NCBI RefSeq assembly: GCF_014534685.1
Contig: NZ_JACVVX010000005.1
Span: 124,001 to 188,000, forward strand
Length of the DNA: 64,000 bases
Reading direction: 5' to 3'
From: Oryzicola mucosus
GTDB taxonomy: Bacteria > Pseudomonadota > Alphaproteobacteria > Rhizobiales > Rhizobiaceae
Below, one piece after another: positions 49,915 to 60,746 of this stretch; within the stretch, counting starts at the first letter, position 1, and the number at the start of each line of letters is the position of its first letter. The position numbers and the translations under genes were made by a program. The notes beneath the pieces were generated by a model. That model made no database searches. It saw only the letters and a list, made by a program, of their open reading frames with translations, and had not been told where the DNA came from.

Positions 49915-49929
49915 GAACACACATGGAAC
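49915..49929 (+). promoter_or_regulatory. SOS (LexA) box upstream of lexA
   Basis: GAACACACATGGAAC is a perfect GAAC-N7-GAAC, the reverse complement of the alphaproteobacterial consensus GTTC-N7-GTTC, 49 bases before the lexA start codon. A second, imperfect box (GTTC-N7-GTTT) lies at 49941-49955, closer to the gene, which could give cooperative or graded autorepression. Confidence 0.88.
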
Positions 49930-49977
49930 AGATAGTGTTTGTTCTGGTTTTGTTTTTCCGATTCCGGTGAGGCTGTT

Positions 49978-50703
49978 ATGCTGACGCGCAAACAACACGA
50001 GCTTTTGCTCTTCATCCATGAGCGCATGAAGGAAAGCGGCATCCCGCCCTCGTTCGACGAGATGAAGGAGGCGCTCGACCTGGCTTCCAAATCTGGCATT
50101 CACCGCCTGATCACCGCGCTGGAAGAGCGCGGTTTCATTCGCAGGCTTCCCAATCGCGCGCGCGCTCTGGAAGTTCTGCGCCTTCCCGAGTCGATCGCGC
50201 CGGGGCTTGGCGCGCCGAAGAAATTCTCGCCAAGCGTCATTCAGGGCAGCCTCGGCCGTGCGCCCGTCGAGCAGAAGCCCAGCCGCAGCTTTGCCGCGCA
50301 GAACGACGACGATGCGTCCGCGGCGGTGTCGATCCCTGTCATGGGGCGGATCGCGGCGGGCGTTCCCATCGAGGCAATCCAGCACAAGACCCATTCTATC
50401 TCCGTGCCGCCGGATATGATCATGGGTGGCGAGCACTATGCGCTCGAGGTCAAGGGCGACTCGATGATCGAGGCCGGGATATTCGACGGCGACACGGTCA
50501 TCATCAAGAGCGCGGATACCTGCAGCCCCGGCGAGATCGTTGTGGCGCTGGTCGACGACGAAGAGGCGACGCTGAAGCGGTTTCGCCGCAAGGGCGCGTC
50601 CATCGCGCTCGAGGCCGCCAACCCGGCCTATGAGACCCGCATCTTCGGCCCCGATCGCGTCAAGGTCCAGGGCAAGCTGGTCGGGCTCATCCGTCGATAC
50701 TGA
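49978..50703 (+). CDS. lexA: LexA repressor
   Basis: SOS-response repressor that self-cleaves on RecA filaments. 241 residues, the alphaproteobacterial size. Winged-helix DNA-binding domain at residues ~1-65 ([46 protein letters not shown]), a long linker rich in polar residues, then the S24 domain: cleavage site Ala-Gly in IAAGVPIEA, catalytic Ser in [14 protein letters not shown] and catalytic Lys in [11 protein letters not shown]. Start 49978 is the family start. Two SOS boxes precede it. Convergent with comEC. Confidence 0.97.
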   Translation: MLTRKQHELLLFIHERMKESGIPPSFDEMKEALDLASKSGIHRLITALEERGFIRRLPNRARALEVLRLPESIAPGLGAPKKFSPSVIQGSLGRAPVEQKPSRSFAAQNDDDASAAVSIPVMGRIAAGVPIEAIQHKTHSISVPPDMIMGGEHYALEVKGDSMIEAGIFDGDTVIIKSADTCSPGEIVVALVDDEEATLKRFRRKGASIALEAANPAYETRIFGPDRVKVQGKLVGLIRRY

Positions 50704-50777
50704 GTGCAGGCGCGGTGCAAGCCGCGCGTCTGCGCGCTTCGGAGACGTTGGACAGCTCACGCGTTGCATTGGATGCC

Positions 50778-53204
50778 TTATGGAGACGGAACGTCCCCGG
50801 ATGCTTTCGAATTCTCGGTTTGCCCTTCCCGCCGCTCCGGCCTGACATAGGGCGGCAAGCCCCTCGCCTCGCGTGAATACAGGCGCTGGGCATGCCATGG
50901 CCGATAGGGCTGCTCAATGGCGTGGTCGATGCGGAGCATGTCAGCGGAAGAACCGGTCCAGCCGAACAGCGGCGGATAGATCGCAGCGCTTCCAAGGCGG
51001 GCGAGATCGCGCTTGGTGACGACCATCGTCTTGCCGTTCCGACAGCTGTCGAACGTTGCGTCGTCCACGATCAGGATCGCGGCCTTGCCGCAATAGGCTT
51101 TCGCCGCATCGCCGGTCGCGGCATGGATGACTTGCCAAGTGCCGGAGCGTACGGCGCAGACGTCGCCGGCGCAGGAAAACCCTTCCAGGGCATTTCCGTC
51201 GAGCGACGCGGCGGAGACAGGCCGTAGGACGGTGTTCGTGCCAAAGGCGTATTTCCAAGTGTCGACCGTGAAGCTGCCGGCGCGCGGCCTGTTGACGGCG
51301 ATAGCTTCGTTGCCGTTCTTATCTTCGGCCGGGATGGCGACCAGACGGGCGTCCTCGGAAATCAAGGCGAGCGGCTGCGTGGCAAAGGGTATGACGGCGA
51401 TGCCGCCGATGGCGAATGGCAGCGCCAGCACGCGCAACCGCGTCGTCAGCATGGTCGCGGCAACGAGCGCTGCGGTCATCAGCAGGGCCGACCAGACCGG
51501 GATGGTTCCGACGGCATCGATCGGGGATCGTTCAGAGAACCAGTGCGACATCGCAATCACGGCGGTCAGCGCGTAGCCCATGACCGAGAGGAACGGGCCG
51601 TCGAGGCCGAACGGCATGGCAAGCGCGGCCCCCACCGCACACGGCATGACGATCACCGAGACGATGGGCATGATGGCCAGGTTCGCAAAAAGGCTGAGCG
51701 GCGCGACGCGCTGGAAATGCCAGACGCCGTAGACGGCGGTGGCCAGACCGGCGATCAGCGATGTCGCGGCAAGGGCACCGAGCACAACGAGGCTGCGCCG
51801 CCACAGCCAACCGTAGACACTGCTTTGCCGGACTGGTCGGCGTTTCCCGTCCTTTCGGTTGCGTTCGCTCCAGAAGGCATAGGCGCCGACAAGAGCCGCT
51901 GTGGCGGCAAAAGACATCTGGAAGCTCGGTCCCATGACCTCGTGCGGCGACAGGACGAGCACCACGATCGCCGAAATGGCGAGATTGCGCATCGTCAATG
52001 CCGCGCGGTCGCACAGCACCGCGATCAGCATCACCGCCAGCATGATGTAGCTGCGCTGGGCAGCGACCTCCCCGCCGGAAATGCCGAGATAGCCGGTGGT
52101 CGCCACCAGTGCGACCGCGGCGGCGTATTTCTTGGTGTTGTGCCGCGATGCCCAGGCGGGAAACAGCGCAAGGCAGGCGCGCATCAGGCCCATCACAGTG
52201 CCGGCGACCAGCGCCATGTGCAGGCCGGAAATCGAGATGACATGATAGATGCCGGTGCGCCGCATGGCTTCGTTGATGTTTTCGGGGATGCCGCCGCGCG
52301 TGCCGACCATCAGCGCCGCGGCAATGGCTCCTTCCGGACCGCCGATTCGCTTACGGATGTGCTTGGCGATAGCTTCGCGGGCACCGCCGAGCCAAAGGCC
52401 GATTGCCTCGGCTGTGGTCGGCGGTTCGGCTGGCTGCGATACCGTTCTCTCCACCGCGCTGAGGAAAAAGCCCGATGCGCCGATGCCGTCGAAATAGCTC
52501 TGGAACGAAAAATCGTAGCTGCCCGGACGGACGGGGCCGGATGGCGGCATGAGCCGGGCGATGCCTGAGACCGTTTCGCCGGTCTTCAGCGCATCGGGGA
52601 TTTGGCGCGCCGTCACGCGGACACGCTCGGGCGCATAGCGCAGCGTCGGCCTGCTGGTGGAAAGCACGTCGAGCGTCAGGCGAACGCGGCCTTGTGCGGT
52701 TTCCTCGACCGAGGCCACGCGACCTTCGAGACGGGTGGAGATGGTGCTGCCCAGCATTTTTGTATCGAGCCGCCACGTTTCCAGCTTGGCCAGGCAAGCG
52801 CCCGCGAGGAGCAGGAACAGCGACAGGGTGGCGAGGTGCGCACGCCGATGATTGCGTGTCGCGAACACAGCCCCGCAGGCCGCGAGGGTGAGCAACAGCA
52901 TCGGCATGGCGTTCGGCTCGCCTGCCATGCCGAAATAGACGATCGCGCCGGCCGCCAGATGGACAGGCACGAGCAGAAATCCCAGCCCGCGCTCGAATTC
53001 CAGTTCCCACAAGGCTGCGATGGTCAGCGGCCGGGCGGGCAGCGCCTTGCGGAAGAGCTGCCTGATACGAGGCGGCCCGATGTCGGGGGCGGTTTCTTCT
53101 CTCGTGAAGCGTTGAAGGGGTTGGGCAGGCTCGAACACCATCACCCGTTCGCCTGCCAGGAGAACGGCTTCGTCAGTCGCGGCACCCGTCTCACCGCCGG
53201 CCAT
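50778..53204 (-). CDS. comEC: ComEC/Rec2-family membrane protein
   Basis: Inner-membrane channel protein of the family that passes single-stranded DNA during natural transformation. 808 residues from ATG 53204 (53240 is an alternative). An N-terminal soluble region with DUF4131-type sequence ([14 protein letters not shown] near residues 175-200) precedes the Competence domain with the hallmark [18 protein letters not shown] and [19 protein letters not shown]. The C-terminal part has no HxHxDH site, so the metallo-beta-lactamase domain of Gram-positive ComEC is missing or degenerate, as is common in alphaproteobacteria. Convergent with lexA and divergent from gltX. Confidence 0.9.
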   Translation of the reverse strand: MAGGETGAATDEAVLLAGERVMVFEPAQPLQRFTREETAPDIGPPRIRQLFRKALPARPLTIAALWELEFERGLGFLLVPVHLAAGAIVYFGMAGEPNAMPMLLLTLAACGAVFATRNHRRAHLATLSLFLLLAGACLAKLETWRLDTKMLGSTISTRLEGRVASVEETAQGRVRLTLDVLSTSRPTLRYAPERVRVTARQIPDALKTGETVSGIARLMPPSGPVRPGSYDFSFQSYFDGIGASGFFLSAVERTVSQPAEPPTTAEAIGLWLGGAREAIAKHIRKRIGGPEGAIAAALMVGTRGGIPENINEAMRRTGIYHVISISGLHMALVAGTVMGLMRACLALFPAWASRHNTKKYAAAVALVATTGYLGISGGEVAAQRSYIMLAVMLIAVLCDRAALTMRNLAISAIVVLVLSPHEVMGPSFQMSFAATAALVGAYAFWSERNRKDGKRRPVRQSSVYGWLWRRSLVVLGALAATSLIAGLATAVYGVWHFQRVAPLSLFANLAIMPIVSVIVMPCAVGAALAMPFGLDGPFLSVMGYALTAVIAMSHWFSERSPIDAVGTIPVWSALLMTAALVAATMLTTRLRVLALPFAIGGIAVIPFATQPLALISEDARLVAIPAEDKNGNEAIAVNRPRAGSFTVDTWKYAFGTNTVLRPVSAASLDGNALEGFSCAGDVCAVRSGTWQVIHAATGDAAKAYCGKAAILIVDDATFDSCRNGKTMVVTKRDLARLGSAAIYPPLFGWTGSSADMLRIDHAIEQPYRPWHAQRLYSREARGLPPYVRPERREGQTENSKASGDVPSP

Positions 53205-53328
53205 GTGGCTGCCCCGCCCCTTGCACCCCGAGCCTATCATGCTACATCAGCGCCAACGAAACGTCATGTGCCCCGGCCTTCCGTCCTATTCGGCCCGGCG
53301 CCGACACAGCCTGTCTCTGGAATTTCCA

Positions 53329-54753
53329 ATGTCCGACACAATCGTCACCCGTTTTGCCCCCTCGCCCACAGGCTATCTGCACATCGGTGGCGCGCGTACG
53401 GCGCTGTTCAACTGGCTGTATGCCCGGCACACCGGCGGCAGCATGCTGTTGCGCATCGAGGATACCGACCGCGAACGCTCGACCGATGCCGCGACCGCCG
53501 CGATCCTCGACGGCTTGAGCTGGCTTGGACTGACCAGCGACGGCGAGCCGATCTCGCAGTTCGAGCGTGCCCCGCGCCATCGCGAGGTCGCCGAGGAACT
53601 GGTTCGCCTGGGCAAGGCCTATTACTGCTATGCGACGCCGGCAGAGCTGGAGGAGATGCGCGCGACGGCACGCGCCGAGGGCCGGCCGCCGCGCTATGAT
53701 GGCCGCTGGCGCGACCGCGACCCGTCGGAGGCGCCGGCGGGCGCCAAAGGTGCGATTCGCATCAAGGCGCCGACCGAGGGTGAAACCATCGTTCACGACA
53801 AGGTGCAGGGAGACGTGCGGTTTCCCAACAAGGATCTGGACGATTTCATCATCCTGCGGTCGGACGGCAACCCGACCTATATGCATGCGGTGGTGGTCGA
53901 CGACCACGACATGGGCGTGACGCACATCATCCGCGGCGACGACCACCTGACCAATGCCGCGCGCCAGACCGTTATCTACCGGGCGATGGGTTGGGACGTA
54001 CCGGTGATGGCGCATATCCCGCTGATCCATGGCGCGGACGGCGCAAAGCTCTCCAAGCGTCACGGTGCGCTCGGCGTCGATGCCTATCGCGCCATGGGCT
54101 ATCTGCCCAAGGCGCTGCTGAACTATCTCGCGCGTCTCGGCTGGAGCCATGGCGACGACGAGATCATGAGCATCGAAGACATGATCGCCTGGTTCGAGAT
54201 CGAGGATGTCAACAAGGGCGCTGCCCGGTTCGATTTCCAGAAACTCGAGGCGCTCAACGGCGTGCATATGCGGGCAATGGCTGACGCGGAGCTGGTGGCA
54301 GCGCTGATCGACACCCTGCCCTACATCGAAAACGGCAAGGCACTGCTCGAGAAGATCGACGAGGCCGGCCGTGCGAAGCTTCTGGCCGCGATGCCGGGGT
54401 TGAAGGAGCGCGCCAAGACTTTGGTGGAGCTTGCCGACAGTGCTGCTTATCTGTTCGTGATGCGCCCGCTTCCTCTGGATGAGAAGGCGACGGCGCTGCT
54501 CGCAGGGCCTGCGAAGGATGTGCTGAAAGGCGCGCATGCGGCGCTCGCCTCGCTTTCCGAAAGCTGGGACGCGGCTTCGACCGAAGCGGCTGTAAAGGCC
54601 TACGCCGGAGAACAGAATCTGAAGTTGGGCGCGGTCGCGCAACCCTTGAGAGCGGCTTTGACGGGCCGCAGCACGTCTCCCGGGGTGTTCGACGTGCTGG
54701 CCGTTTTGGGACGCGAGGAAAGCCTGGCGCGCATTTCCGATCAAATCGATTAG
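53329..54753 (+). CDS. gltX: Glutamyl-tRNA synthetase
   Basis: Charges tRNA-Glu and, in many alphaproteobacteria, also tRNA-Gln. 474 residues. HIGH-type motif in [20 protein letters not shown] (first half [11 protein letters not shown]), [22 protein letters not shown] and the KMSKS-type [10 protein letters not shown] are present. No zinc-binding cysteine cluster. The long frame to 53203 is not conserved, ATG 53329 ([12 protein letters not shown]) is. No terminator was seen before gltA. Confidence 0.97.
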   Translation: MSDTIVTRFAPSPTGYLHIGGARTALFNWLYARHTGGSMLLRIEDTDRERSTDAATAAILDGLSWLGLTSDGEPISQFERAPRHREVAEELVRLGKAYYCYATPAELEEMRATARAEGRPPRYDGRWRDRDPSEAPAGAKGAIRIKAPTEGETIVHDKVQGDVRFPNKDLDDFIILRSDGNPTYMHAVVVDDHDMGVTHIIRGDDHLTNAARQTVIYRAMGWDVPVMAHIPLIHGADGAKLSKRHGALGVDAYRAMGYLPKALLNYLARLGWSHGDDEIMSIEDMIAWFEIEDVNKGAARFDFQKLEALNGVHMRAMADAELVAALIDTLPYIENGKALLEKIDEAGRAKLLAAMPGLKERAKTLVELADSAAYLFVMRPLPLDEKATALLAGPAKDVLKGAHAALASLSESWDAASTEAAVKAYAGEQNLKLGAVAQPLRAALTGRSTSPGVFDVLAVLGREESLARISDQID

Positions 54754-54936
54754 GTCAGCATCACTTTCCTAAATTCGGATTGAAATGAACGGGGTGCAGT
54801 GCAACATTGCGGCGGCATTTCACACGGTCATATATCCCGCGCTGGAGGCACTGTTGCGCATGCCAGTGACGCCTTGTGCAAGAATTTGAAAGTCGGCCGT
54901 CGTTCAGATGGCGCAGAAAAACTTAGGGAGTTTGCG

Positions 54937-56226
54937 ATGACGGAATCCAACGCGAAACTGGAATTGAACGGAAAAACGCACGAATTGAAGATTCGCAGCG
55001 GATCTGTCGGCCCGGATGTCATCGACATCGCTTCTCTATACGCGACGACCGGCGCCTTCACCTACGATCCCGGCTTCACTTCCACGGCAAGCTGCGAGTC
55101 GGAAATCACCTATATCGACGGCGACGCAGGCGTGCTTCTGCACCGCGGCTACCCGATTGACCAACTCGCCGAGCATGGCGATTTCCTCGAGGTCTGCTAC
55201 CTGCTTCTGTATGGCGACCTGCCGACCAAGGCGCAGAAGGAAGATTTCGACTATCGCGTGACCCGCCACACCATGGTGCATGAGCAGATGGCGTGGTTCT
55301 TCCGCGGCTTCCGCCGCGACGCCCACCCGATGGCCGTCATGTGCGGCGTGGTCGGCGCGCTGTCGGCCTTCTATCACGATTCGACCGACATCTCCGATCC
55401 GCACCAGCGCATGGTCGCATCGATCCGGCTGATCGCCAAGATGCCGACAATTGCCGCGATGGCCTACAAATACCACATCGGCCAGCCATTCGTTTATCCG
55501 AAGAACGAGCTCGGTTACGCCTCGAACTTCCTGCATATGTGCTTTGCGGTGCCGTGCGAGGAGTACAAGGTCAACCCGGTGCTGGCACGCGCGATGGAAC
55601 GCATCTTCATCCTGCATGCCGACCACGAGCAGAATGCGTCGACCTCGACGGTGCGGCTTGCCGGCTCATCGGGCGCCAACCCGTTTGCCTGCATCGCTGC
55701 CGGCATTGCCTGCCTCTGGGGCCCTGCCCATGGCGGCGCGAACGAGGCGGCGCTCAACATGCTGGCGGAGATCGGCTCCGTCGACCGCATTCCGGAATAT
55801 ATCGCCAAGGCAAAGGACAAGGACGATCCGTTCCGGCTGATGGGCTTCGGACACCGCGTCTACAAGAACTACGATCCGCGCGCCAAGATCATGCAGAAGA
55901 CCACGCATGAGGTGCTCGGCGAACTCGGCATCAAGGACGATCCGATGCTCGATGTGGCCATGGAACTCGAAAAGATCGCCCTGACCGACAGCTACTTCAT
56001 CGAAAAGAAGCTGTATCCGAACATCGACTTCTATTCGGGCATCACCTTGAAGGCGCTGGGCTTCCCCACCACCATGTTCACCGTGCTGTTCGCGCTTGCG
56101 CGCACCGTCGGCTGGATCGCGCAGTGGAAGGAAATGATCGAGGACCCGCGCCAGAAGATCGGCCGTCCGCGCCAGCTCTACACCGGTGCGACCGAGCGGG
56201 ACTACATCGCCATCGCCAAGCGCTGA
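54937..56226 (+). CDS. gltA: Citrate synthase (type II)
   Basis: First enzyme of the TCA cycle. 429 residues, the hexameric Gram-negative size. Active-site residues are visible in [14 protein letters not shown] (catalytic His), [12 protein letters not shown] (His), [13 protein letters not shown] (Arg) and PNIDFYSGI (Asp). GGGAG lies before ATG 54937. An intrinsic terminator immediately follows, which also covers the stop codon of the convergent lpxB gene. Confidence 0.98.
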   Translation: MTESNAKLELNGKTHELKIRSGSVGPDVIDIASLYATTGAFTYDPGFTSTASCESEITYIDGDAGVLLHRGYPIDQLAEHGDFLEVCYLLLYGDLPTKAQKEDFDYRVTRHTMVHEQMAWFFRGFRRDAHPMAVMCGVVGALSAFYHDSTDISDPHQRMVASIRLIAKMPTIAAMAYKYHIGQPFVYPKNELGYASNFLHMCFAVPCEEYKVNPVLARAMERIFILHADHEQNASTSTVRLAGSSGANPFACIAAGIACLWGPAHGGANEAALNMLAEIGSVDRIPEYIAKAKDKDDPFRLMGFGHRVYKNYDPRAKIMQKTTHEVLGELGIKDDPMLDVAMELEKIALTDSYFIEKKLYPNIDFYSGITLKALGFPTTMFTVLFALARTVGWIAQWKEMIEDPRQKIGRPRQLYTGATERDYIAIAKR

Positions 56227-56244
56227 GCGTCTTTACGGAATCGA

Positions 56245-56278
56245 AAGCTCCGGAGCCTCGCGCTCCGGAGCTTTTTTA
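56245..56278 (+). terminator. Intrinsic terminator of gltA
   Basis: AAGCTCCGGAG / CTCCGGAGCTT stem (loop CCTCGCG) followed by TTTTTT. The T-tract runs into the lpxB stop codon, read on the other strand. In the reverse direction only a short T-run follows the hairpin, so it would serve lpxB less well. Confidence 0.9.
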
Positions 56279-57436
56279 TTGTGCTATGTGCCTGAGAACC
56301 ACGTCGGCTGCGAGCTCGCCGGACGGACGGTCCGTCTGCATCCGGCTACGGATTTCGGCAAAACCCTGCCTTTGCCAGGCCCGCAATTCGGTGTCCTGGA
56401 ACAGCGCTTCCATATGCCGGGCCATGGAGTTGGGCCGGGCATATCGGTCGTAGAATTCCGGAACCACCGGTGCGTCGGCAATGAGGTTGGGCAGCGACGC
56501 GCTCCAGATTTTCACCAGCCCCTGCATCATGCGCATCAGCGGGTCCAACTTGTAGCAAGATATCATCGGCACCCCGGCCAAGGCCAGTTCGAGCGACACC
56601 GTGCCGGAGGCAATCAGCGCCGCATCCGCCTCGCCGAACGCCCTGCCCTTATCGGCCAGGTCGGTGGTGATTTCCGGTTTCTGCTCCCAACCGGAGACGG
56701 CTTCGGATACCAGTTGTTCGACATGCGGAACCGTGGGCAACAGCAGCCGCAGGCGATGCCCGCGCGCCTTGAGCAATGAGACGGCCTCGCCGAAGGGGCC
56801 GATGAGATGCCGGACCTCGCTGCGGCGGGAGCCGGGCAACAGAAGCAGGTTCTTCACACGGTCGGGCGAAAGATCGCGAGGCACGGCCTGCCTCTCCCGT
56901 GCCGCTTGGATCGTCGGCTCGGTCGACAGGCGATGTCCGACAAACGTTCCCTTGGGGCCGTTCAGCGCTTCGAGCGCTTTCGGTTCGAACGGCAGGATGC
57001 AGAGAATTTCGTCGACATAAGGCTTCATCGCGGGCGCCCTGCTCTCCCGCCACGCCCAGACGCTGGGGCAGACATAATGGACGATGGGGATGGACGGAGC
57101 GAGCGCACGAACCTTTTTGGCGACACGCAGGGAAAAATCCGGGCTGTCGATGGTGACGAGACAGTCGGGCTTCTCTGAGGCCACGAAGCGGGCGGTCTCG
57201 CCGATGCGGCGCATCAGCCGAGGCAAATCCCGCACGATGGCGCTCAGCCCCATGAGTGCGATATCACTGGCATTGAACAGCGAGTGCAGACCGAGCGCCT
57301 GCAGATGCCGCCCGCCGACGCCGACGATTTCGACATCGCGGCCTGCGATCGCTTTGAGGGACTCGATGAGGTTGGCGCCCAGCAGGTCGCCGGATTCTTC
57401 GCCGGCGACAACGGCGATTTTCAGCGGTCTGGTCAT
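56276..57436 (-). CDS. lpxB: Lipid-A-disaccharide synthase
   Basis: Joins UDP-2,3-diacylglucosamine and lipid X into lipid A disaccharide (GT19 family). 386 residues. VAGEESGDLLGANLI near the start, IVHYVCPSVWAWRESRA and KNLLLLPGSRRSEVRHL are family signatures, as is ASGTVSLELALAGVPMI. The start overlaps the lpxI stop (ATGA). Last gene of the leftward lpxD-fabZ-lpxA-lpxI-lpxB cluster. Confidence 0.97.
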   Translation of the reverse strand: MTRPLKIAVVAGEESGDLLGANLIESLKAIAGRDVEIVGVGGRHLQALGLHSLFNASDIALMGLSAIVRDLPRLMRRIGETARFVASEKPDCLVTIDSPDFSLRVAKKVRALAPSIPIVHYVCPSVWAWRESRAPAMKPYVDEILCILPFEPKALEALNGPKGTFVGHRLSTEPTIQAARERQAVPRDLSPDRVKNLLLLPGSRRSEVRHLIGPFGEAVSLLKARGHRLRLLLPTVPHVEQLVSEAVSGWEQKPEITTDLADKGRAFGEADAALIASGTVSLELALAGVPMISCYKLDPLMRMMQGLVKIWSASLPNLIADAPVVPEFYDRYARPNSMARHMEALFQDTELRAWQRQGFAEIRSRMQTDRPSGELAADVVLRHIAQ

Positions 57437-58329
57437 GGAAGCTCCTCGCGACGCAGCCCGAGAACGAACATGCCGTAGCGGTCCGCTTTTTCAATCACCG
57501 AAGCGCTGTCGAGCACGATCGACCGATTGGCTTCGACGACGACGCCGGCCAGGCCGGCGGCATGCGCCGACTCGATGGTTTCGGGCCCTATGGTCGGAAG
57601 ATCGACACGCAATTCCTGCTGTGGCTTGGCGCATTTGACCAGAACGCCGCGCTGCCGCCCGGCAAGCCGGCCATGGCCGCGCAGGCCCTTCACGCGGTCC
57701 AGCAGGCCGGCAGTGCCTTCGATGCCTTCCAGCGCGATGACGCGCGAGCCAATGGCAACAGCCGCTTGCCCGATATCGAGCCGGCCGATGGTTTTGGCCG
57801 CAACAAAGGCCGCTTCAATGTCCGGCCAATCGCTTTTTCGCGGGCCGGTTTTCGTCAGCACCATCTGGCTTGCCAAGATATCGGGTACGATGTCCTGCGC
57901 GCCGACAATAGTGATGCCGCGTGCTTCGAACCCCTTGATGACGATGCGCAACAGCCCGTCGTCGCCCCGTGTCAGCGCTTTCAGGAGTTCGGGAAGCACT
58001 CTGAGCAGCCCAAGATTGATCTTGATGGCGCTCAACTTAGGTCGCCGCCTGATTTCGCCCGCCATGACGAGATGCGTCACACCATGGCGTTGCAGGACGG
58101 TGACGAGATTGCCGATGCGTTCGAGCGCGAGCGTCTCATGTTCGAACTGGCTGAGCTCATCGAGATGGGCCGTAACCTCACCCTCGACGATCAGGATGAA
58201 AGGGGCTTTTCCCTTTGCGCTCAGGCTTTTGGCGACTTCCACCGGCAGCATGCCGCCGCCGGCAATGATCCCGACCTTGCTGCCGGCTGGAAGACGTTCG
58301 TCTGTCTCAGGCGTCGTCTGTGTCGTCAT
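57433..58329 (-). CDS. lpxI: UDP-2,3-diacylglucosamine pyrophosphatase, LpxI type
   Basis: Hydrolyses UDP-2,3-diacylglucosamine to lipid X; LpxI is the alphaproteobacterial replacement of LpxH. 298 residues (DUF1009 family): KVGIIAGGGMLPVEVA at the N-terminus, VTHLVMAGEIRRRPKL, DGLLRIVIKGFEARGI and the C-terminal AHAAGLAGVVVEANRS. The chosen start 58329 lies within the end of lpxA (23-base overlap); the alternative 58359 would overlap more. It overlaps lpxB by four bases. Confidence 0.95.
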   Translation of the reverse strand: MTTQTTPETDERLPAGSKVGIIAGGGMLPVEVAKSLSAKGKAPFILIVEGEVTAHLDELSQFEHETLALERIGNLVTVLQRHGVTHLVMAGEIRRRPKLSAIKINLGLLRVLPELLKALTRGDDGLLRIVIKGFEARGITIVGAQDIVPDILASQMVLTKTGPRKSDWPDIEAAFVAAKTIGRLDIGQAAVAIGSRVIALEGIEGTAGLLDRVKGLRGHGRLAGRQRGVLVKCAKPQQELRVDLPTIGPETIESAHAAGLAGVVVEANRSIVLDSASVIEKADRYGMFVLGLRREELP

Positions 58330-59137
58330 CGACAACAGCTTTGAGCGGAGGCATCGCATAATGCCGCTTGCCGCGCGAACTCATGAATTCGATGATCTTC
58401 ATCGCCGTCGGCGAATCCGCGAACTCGACCCGGGCCTTGTCGACATTCTCGGCGATGGTGTGCGAACGGTCGAAAATGAAGCGGTATGCACGGCGAAGTG
58501 TGTGGATGTCGGAGCGCTCAAGTCCCGAGCGCTTGAGCCCGATGATGTTGAGGCCACGCAGGCTGGCGCGGTTGCCCACCGCGATGGCATAGGGAATGAC
58601 ATCGCCGACCACGGCCGAGCAGCCGCCGATGAAGGCATTGTCGCCGATGCGCACGAACTGGTGGACAGCGGTCAATCCGCCGATGTTGACGTTGTTGCCG
58701 ATCTCGACATGGCCACCCAGCGTCGCGCCATTGGCGAATGTGACGTTGTTGCCGACGACGCAATCATGCGCGATGTGAGCGTAAGCAAGAAAATTGCCGT
58801 TCGCGCCGATGGCGGTATGGCCACGGCTCGTATCGGTTCCGGTATGCATGGTGACGCCTTCACGGATCGTGCAGTTGGCGCCGATATCCAGCGTCGTCTT
58901 GCCACCCTTGTGCTTGCCGTTCTGGGGCGGCGCACCGAGAATAGCCATCGGGTAGACCTTGCAGCCTTCGCCGATCGTCGTTCCGCCCATGACCGAGACA
59001 TGACCGAACAGTTCGACATTGTCTTTGATGCGTACGTCTGGGCCGATGTGACAGAACGGTCCGATACGGACGCCAGCGCCGATTTCCGCGCCGGCTTCGA
59101 CCACCGCCGAAGGATGGATTACTGTTTCGGTATTCAT
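58307..59137 (-). CDS. lpxA: Acyl-ACP--UDP-N-acetylglucosamine O-acyltransferase
   Basis: First step of lipid A synthesis. 276 residues, a left-handed beta-helix with hexapeptide repeats (VRIGPFCHIGPDVRI, VEIGNNVNIGG), the MHTGTDTSRGHTAIGANG substrate loop, LAYAHIAHDCVVGNNV with the catalytic His, and a C-terminal helical domain starting at LKRSGLERSDIHTLRRAY. The start is one of three closely spaced ATGs (59137, 59143, 59149); 59137 gives the more typical N-terminus. fabZ ends 13 bases before that start. Confidence 0.96.
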   Translation of the reverse strand: MNTETVIHPSAVVEAGAEIGAGVRIGPFCHIGPDVRIKDNVELFGHVSVMGGTTIGEGCKVYPMAILGAPPQNGKHKGGKTTLDIGANCTIREGVTMHTGTDTSRGHTAIGANGNFLAYAHIAHDCVVGNNVTFANGATLGGHVEIGNNVNIGGLTAVHQFVRIGDNAFIGGCSAVVGDVIPYAIAVGNRASLRGLNIIGLKRSGLERSDIHTLRRAYRFIFDRSHTIAENVDKARVEFADSPTAMKIIEFMSSRGKRHYAMPPLKAVVDDDTDDA

Positions 59138-59150
59138 ACCCATGTCCATC

Positions 59151-59618
59151 TCAGTCTTTTGCGGCCATCATGGCTGCGACTTCCGCCTCGGCAACCAGCG
59201 CGCCGTCCACATGGGCTTCGCATGCGAATTTCAGCAGATTGCCTCGCCTCTTCATCTTCTTGACGTGAATACGCATCTGGTCGCCGGGCACAACCGGCTT
59301 GCGGAATTTGGCATTGTCGATGGTCATTAGATAGACGAGCGACGGACCGTCATTGAGCGCCTTGCGGATGCAGATGGCGCCGGCGGTCTGCGCCATCGCC
59401 TCGATGATCAGAACGCCGGGCATCACCGGCTGGTCTGGGAAATGGCCTTGGAAATGCGGCTCATTGATGGTGACGTTTTTGATGCCGATGGCCGAATCGT
59501 CGCCGTCGATCTCGATGATGCGGTCGACCAGCAGGAAGGGATAGCGGTGCGGCAACAGCTTCATCATCTCCATGATGTCGGCGACGCCAAGCGTCGAATC
59601 CGCTGTCTGCTCCGTCAT
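59151..59618 (-). CDS. fabZ: 3-hydroxyacyl-ACP dehydratase FabZ
   Basis: Hot-dog-fold dehydratase of fatty-acid elongation, which also balances supply of hydroxyacyl-ACP for lipid A. 155 residues. [17 protein letters not shown], the catalytic His in [20 protein letters not shown] and the Glu of that helix are intact. The start overlaps lpxD by four bases (ATGA) and lpxA follows closely, a tight operon. Confidence 0.97.
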   Translation of the reverse strand: MTEQTADSTLGVADIMEMMKLLPHRYPFLLVDRIIEIDGDDSAIGIKNVTINEPHFQGHFPDQPVMPGVLIIEAMAQTAGAICIRKALNDGPSLVYLMTIDNAKFRKPVVPGDQMRIHVKKMKRRGNLLKFACEAHVDGALVAEAEVAAMMAAKD

Positions 59619-60670
59619 TCCTCTGTACCTTTCTTACGCGGCCGGGCCACCAGCCGTCTGATCATGGCCACCTCACGCATCATCGATGACATGGGCTGAG
59701 CCGGATATCCCGCCCACACTTCGCCGGCCGGGACATCGTTCATAAAACCGCTGCGGGCGGCGAGCTGCGCGCCGGCGCCGATGGTCAGATGATCCGCAAG
59801 GCCGACAGCGCCACCCATCTGGACGTTGTCCCCTACCGTGACCGAGCCGGAAATACCAGTATGTGCTGCTATAAGGCAATTCCGGCCGATCTTCACGTTG
59901 TGCGCGATCTGGACGAGATTGTCGATTTTCGTGTTCTCGCCGATGACCGTATCGCCGAGCGCGCCACGGTCGATCGCCGTGTTGGCGCCGATCTCGACAT
60001 TATCCTGGATAATCACGCGGCCGATCTGCGGCATGCGCTCGGGGCCGCGCGGGCCGCCGACGAAGCCGAAGCCGTCCTGCCCGATGCGCGCGCCGGCGTG
60101 AATGATGACGTCATTGCCCAGAAGCGCGTATTGAACGGTGCTCTGAGGCCCGATGTAGCAATTGCGGCCGATCTGGACGGAACCGCCGATCACCGCATGG
60201 GCTGCGACGATGGTCCCCTCGCCGATCGCCACATGCGCGCCGATGACCGCTCCGGGCTCGATCACGGCACCTTGCTCAATGGACGCACTCGGGTCGACAT
60301 GCGCGGAGGAAGAGACACCGGTCGACTTGGTTATCGGCACCGGCTTGGCGGCATCGGGAAAGAGGATGCGCCCGATCATGGCGAATGCCTGCTGCGGCCG
60401 CCGGACAACCAGGGCGGCTGTGTTTGCAGGCACGCGGTCGGCAAGCTCGGCGGTGCACAGAACAGCGGCGGCGGTTACGGTGGACAGCGGTGCGGCGTTG
60501 CGCTTGCCCTCCACGAAGACGAGGGCTTCGGCGCCACCGTCGGACAAGGATGCAATCGTTGAGATGATTATGCCGGCGTGAGCGTCATTGAGCAGCGACG
60601 CACCGGTCAGGCTCGCGACCTCGCCCACCGTCAAGCGGCGGGACGGCACGAAAAATACCGGATCCGTCAT
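59615..60670 (-). CDS. lpxD: UDP-3-O-(3-hydroxyacyl)glucosamine N-acyltransferase
   Basis: Third step of lipid A synthesis. 351 residues: an N-terminal uridine-binding domain ([14 protein letters not shown]), then left-handed beta-helix repeats ([36 protein letters not shown]) and the catalytic His in [15 protein letters not shown]. It begins 30 bases after the bamA terminator hairpin, so it probably has its own promoter in the 76-base gap or relies on readthrough. Confidence 0.97.
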   Translation of the reverse strand: MTDPVFFVPSRRLTVGEVASLTGASLLNDAHAGIIISTIASLSDGGAEALVFVEGKRNAAPLSTVTAAAVLCTAELADRVPANTAALVVRRPQQAFAMIGRILFPDAAKPVPITKSTGVSSSAHVDPSASIEQGAVIEPGAVIGAHVAIGEGTIVAAHAVIGGSVQIGRNCYIGPQSTVQYALLGNDVIIHAGARIGQDGFGFVGGPRGPERMPQIGRVIIQDNVEIGANTAIDRGALGDTVIGENTKIDNLVQIAHNVKIGRNCLIAAHTGISGSVTVGDNVQMGGAVGLADHLTIGAGAQLAARSGFMNDVPAGEVWAGYPAQPMSSMMREVAMIRRLVARPRKKGTEE

Positions 60671-60700
60671 AAGAAAATTATATCCAGTTTACGCCTGGCC

Positions 60701-60732
60701 AAAAAGACTTCCGGGCCGAACCGGCCCGGAAG
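60701..60732 (-). terminator. Intrinsic terminator of bamA
   Basis: On the minus strand a CTTCCGGGCC / GGCCCGGAAG-type hairpin is followed by TCTTTTTGG, 14 bases after the bamA stop codon. It separates bamA from lpxD in an otherwise continuous cluster. Confidence 0.85.
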
Positions 60733-60746
60733 ATGCGATCCGCAGC

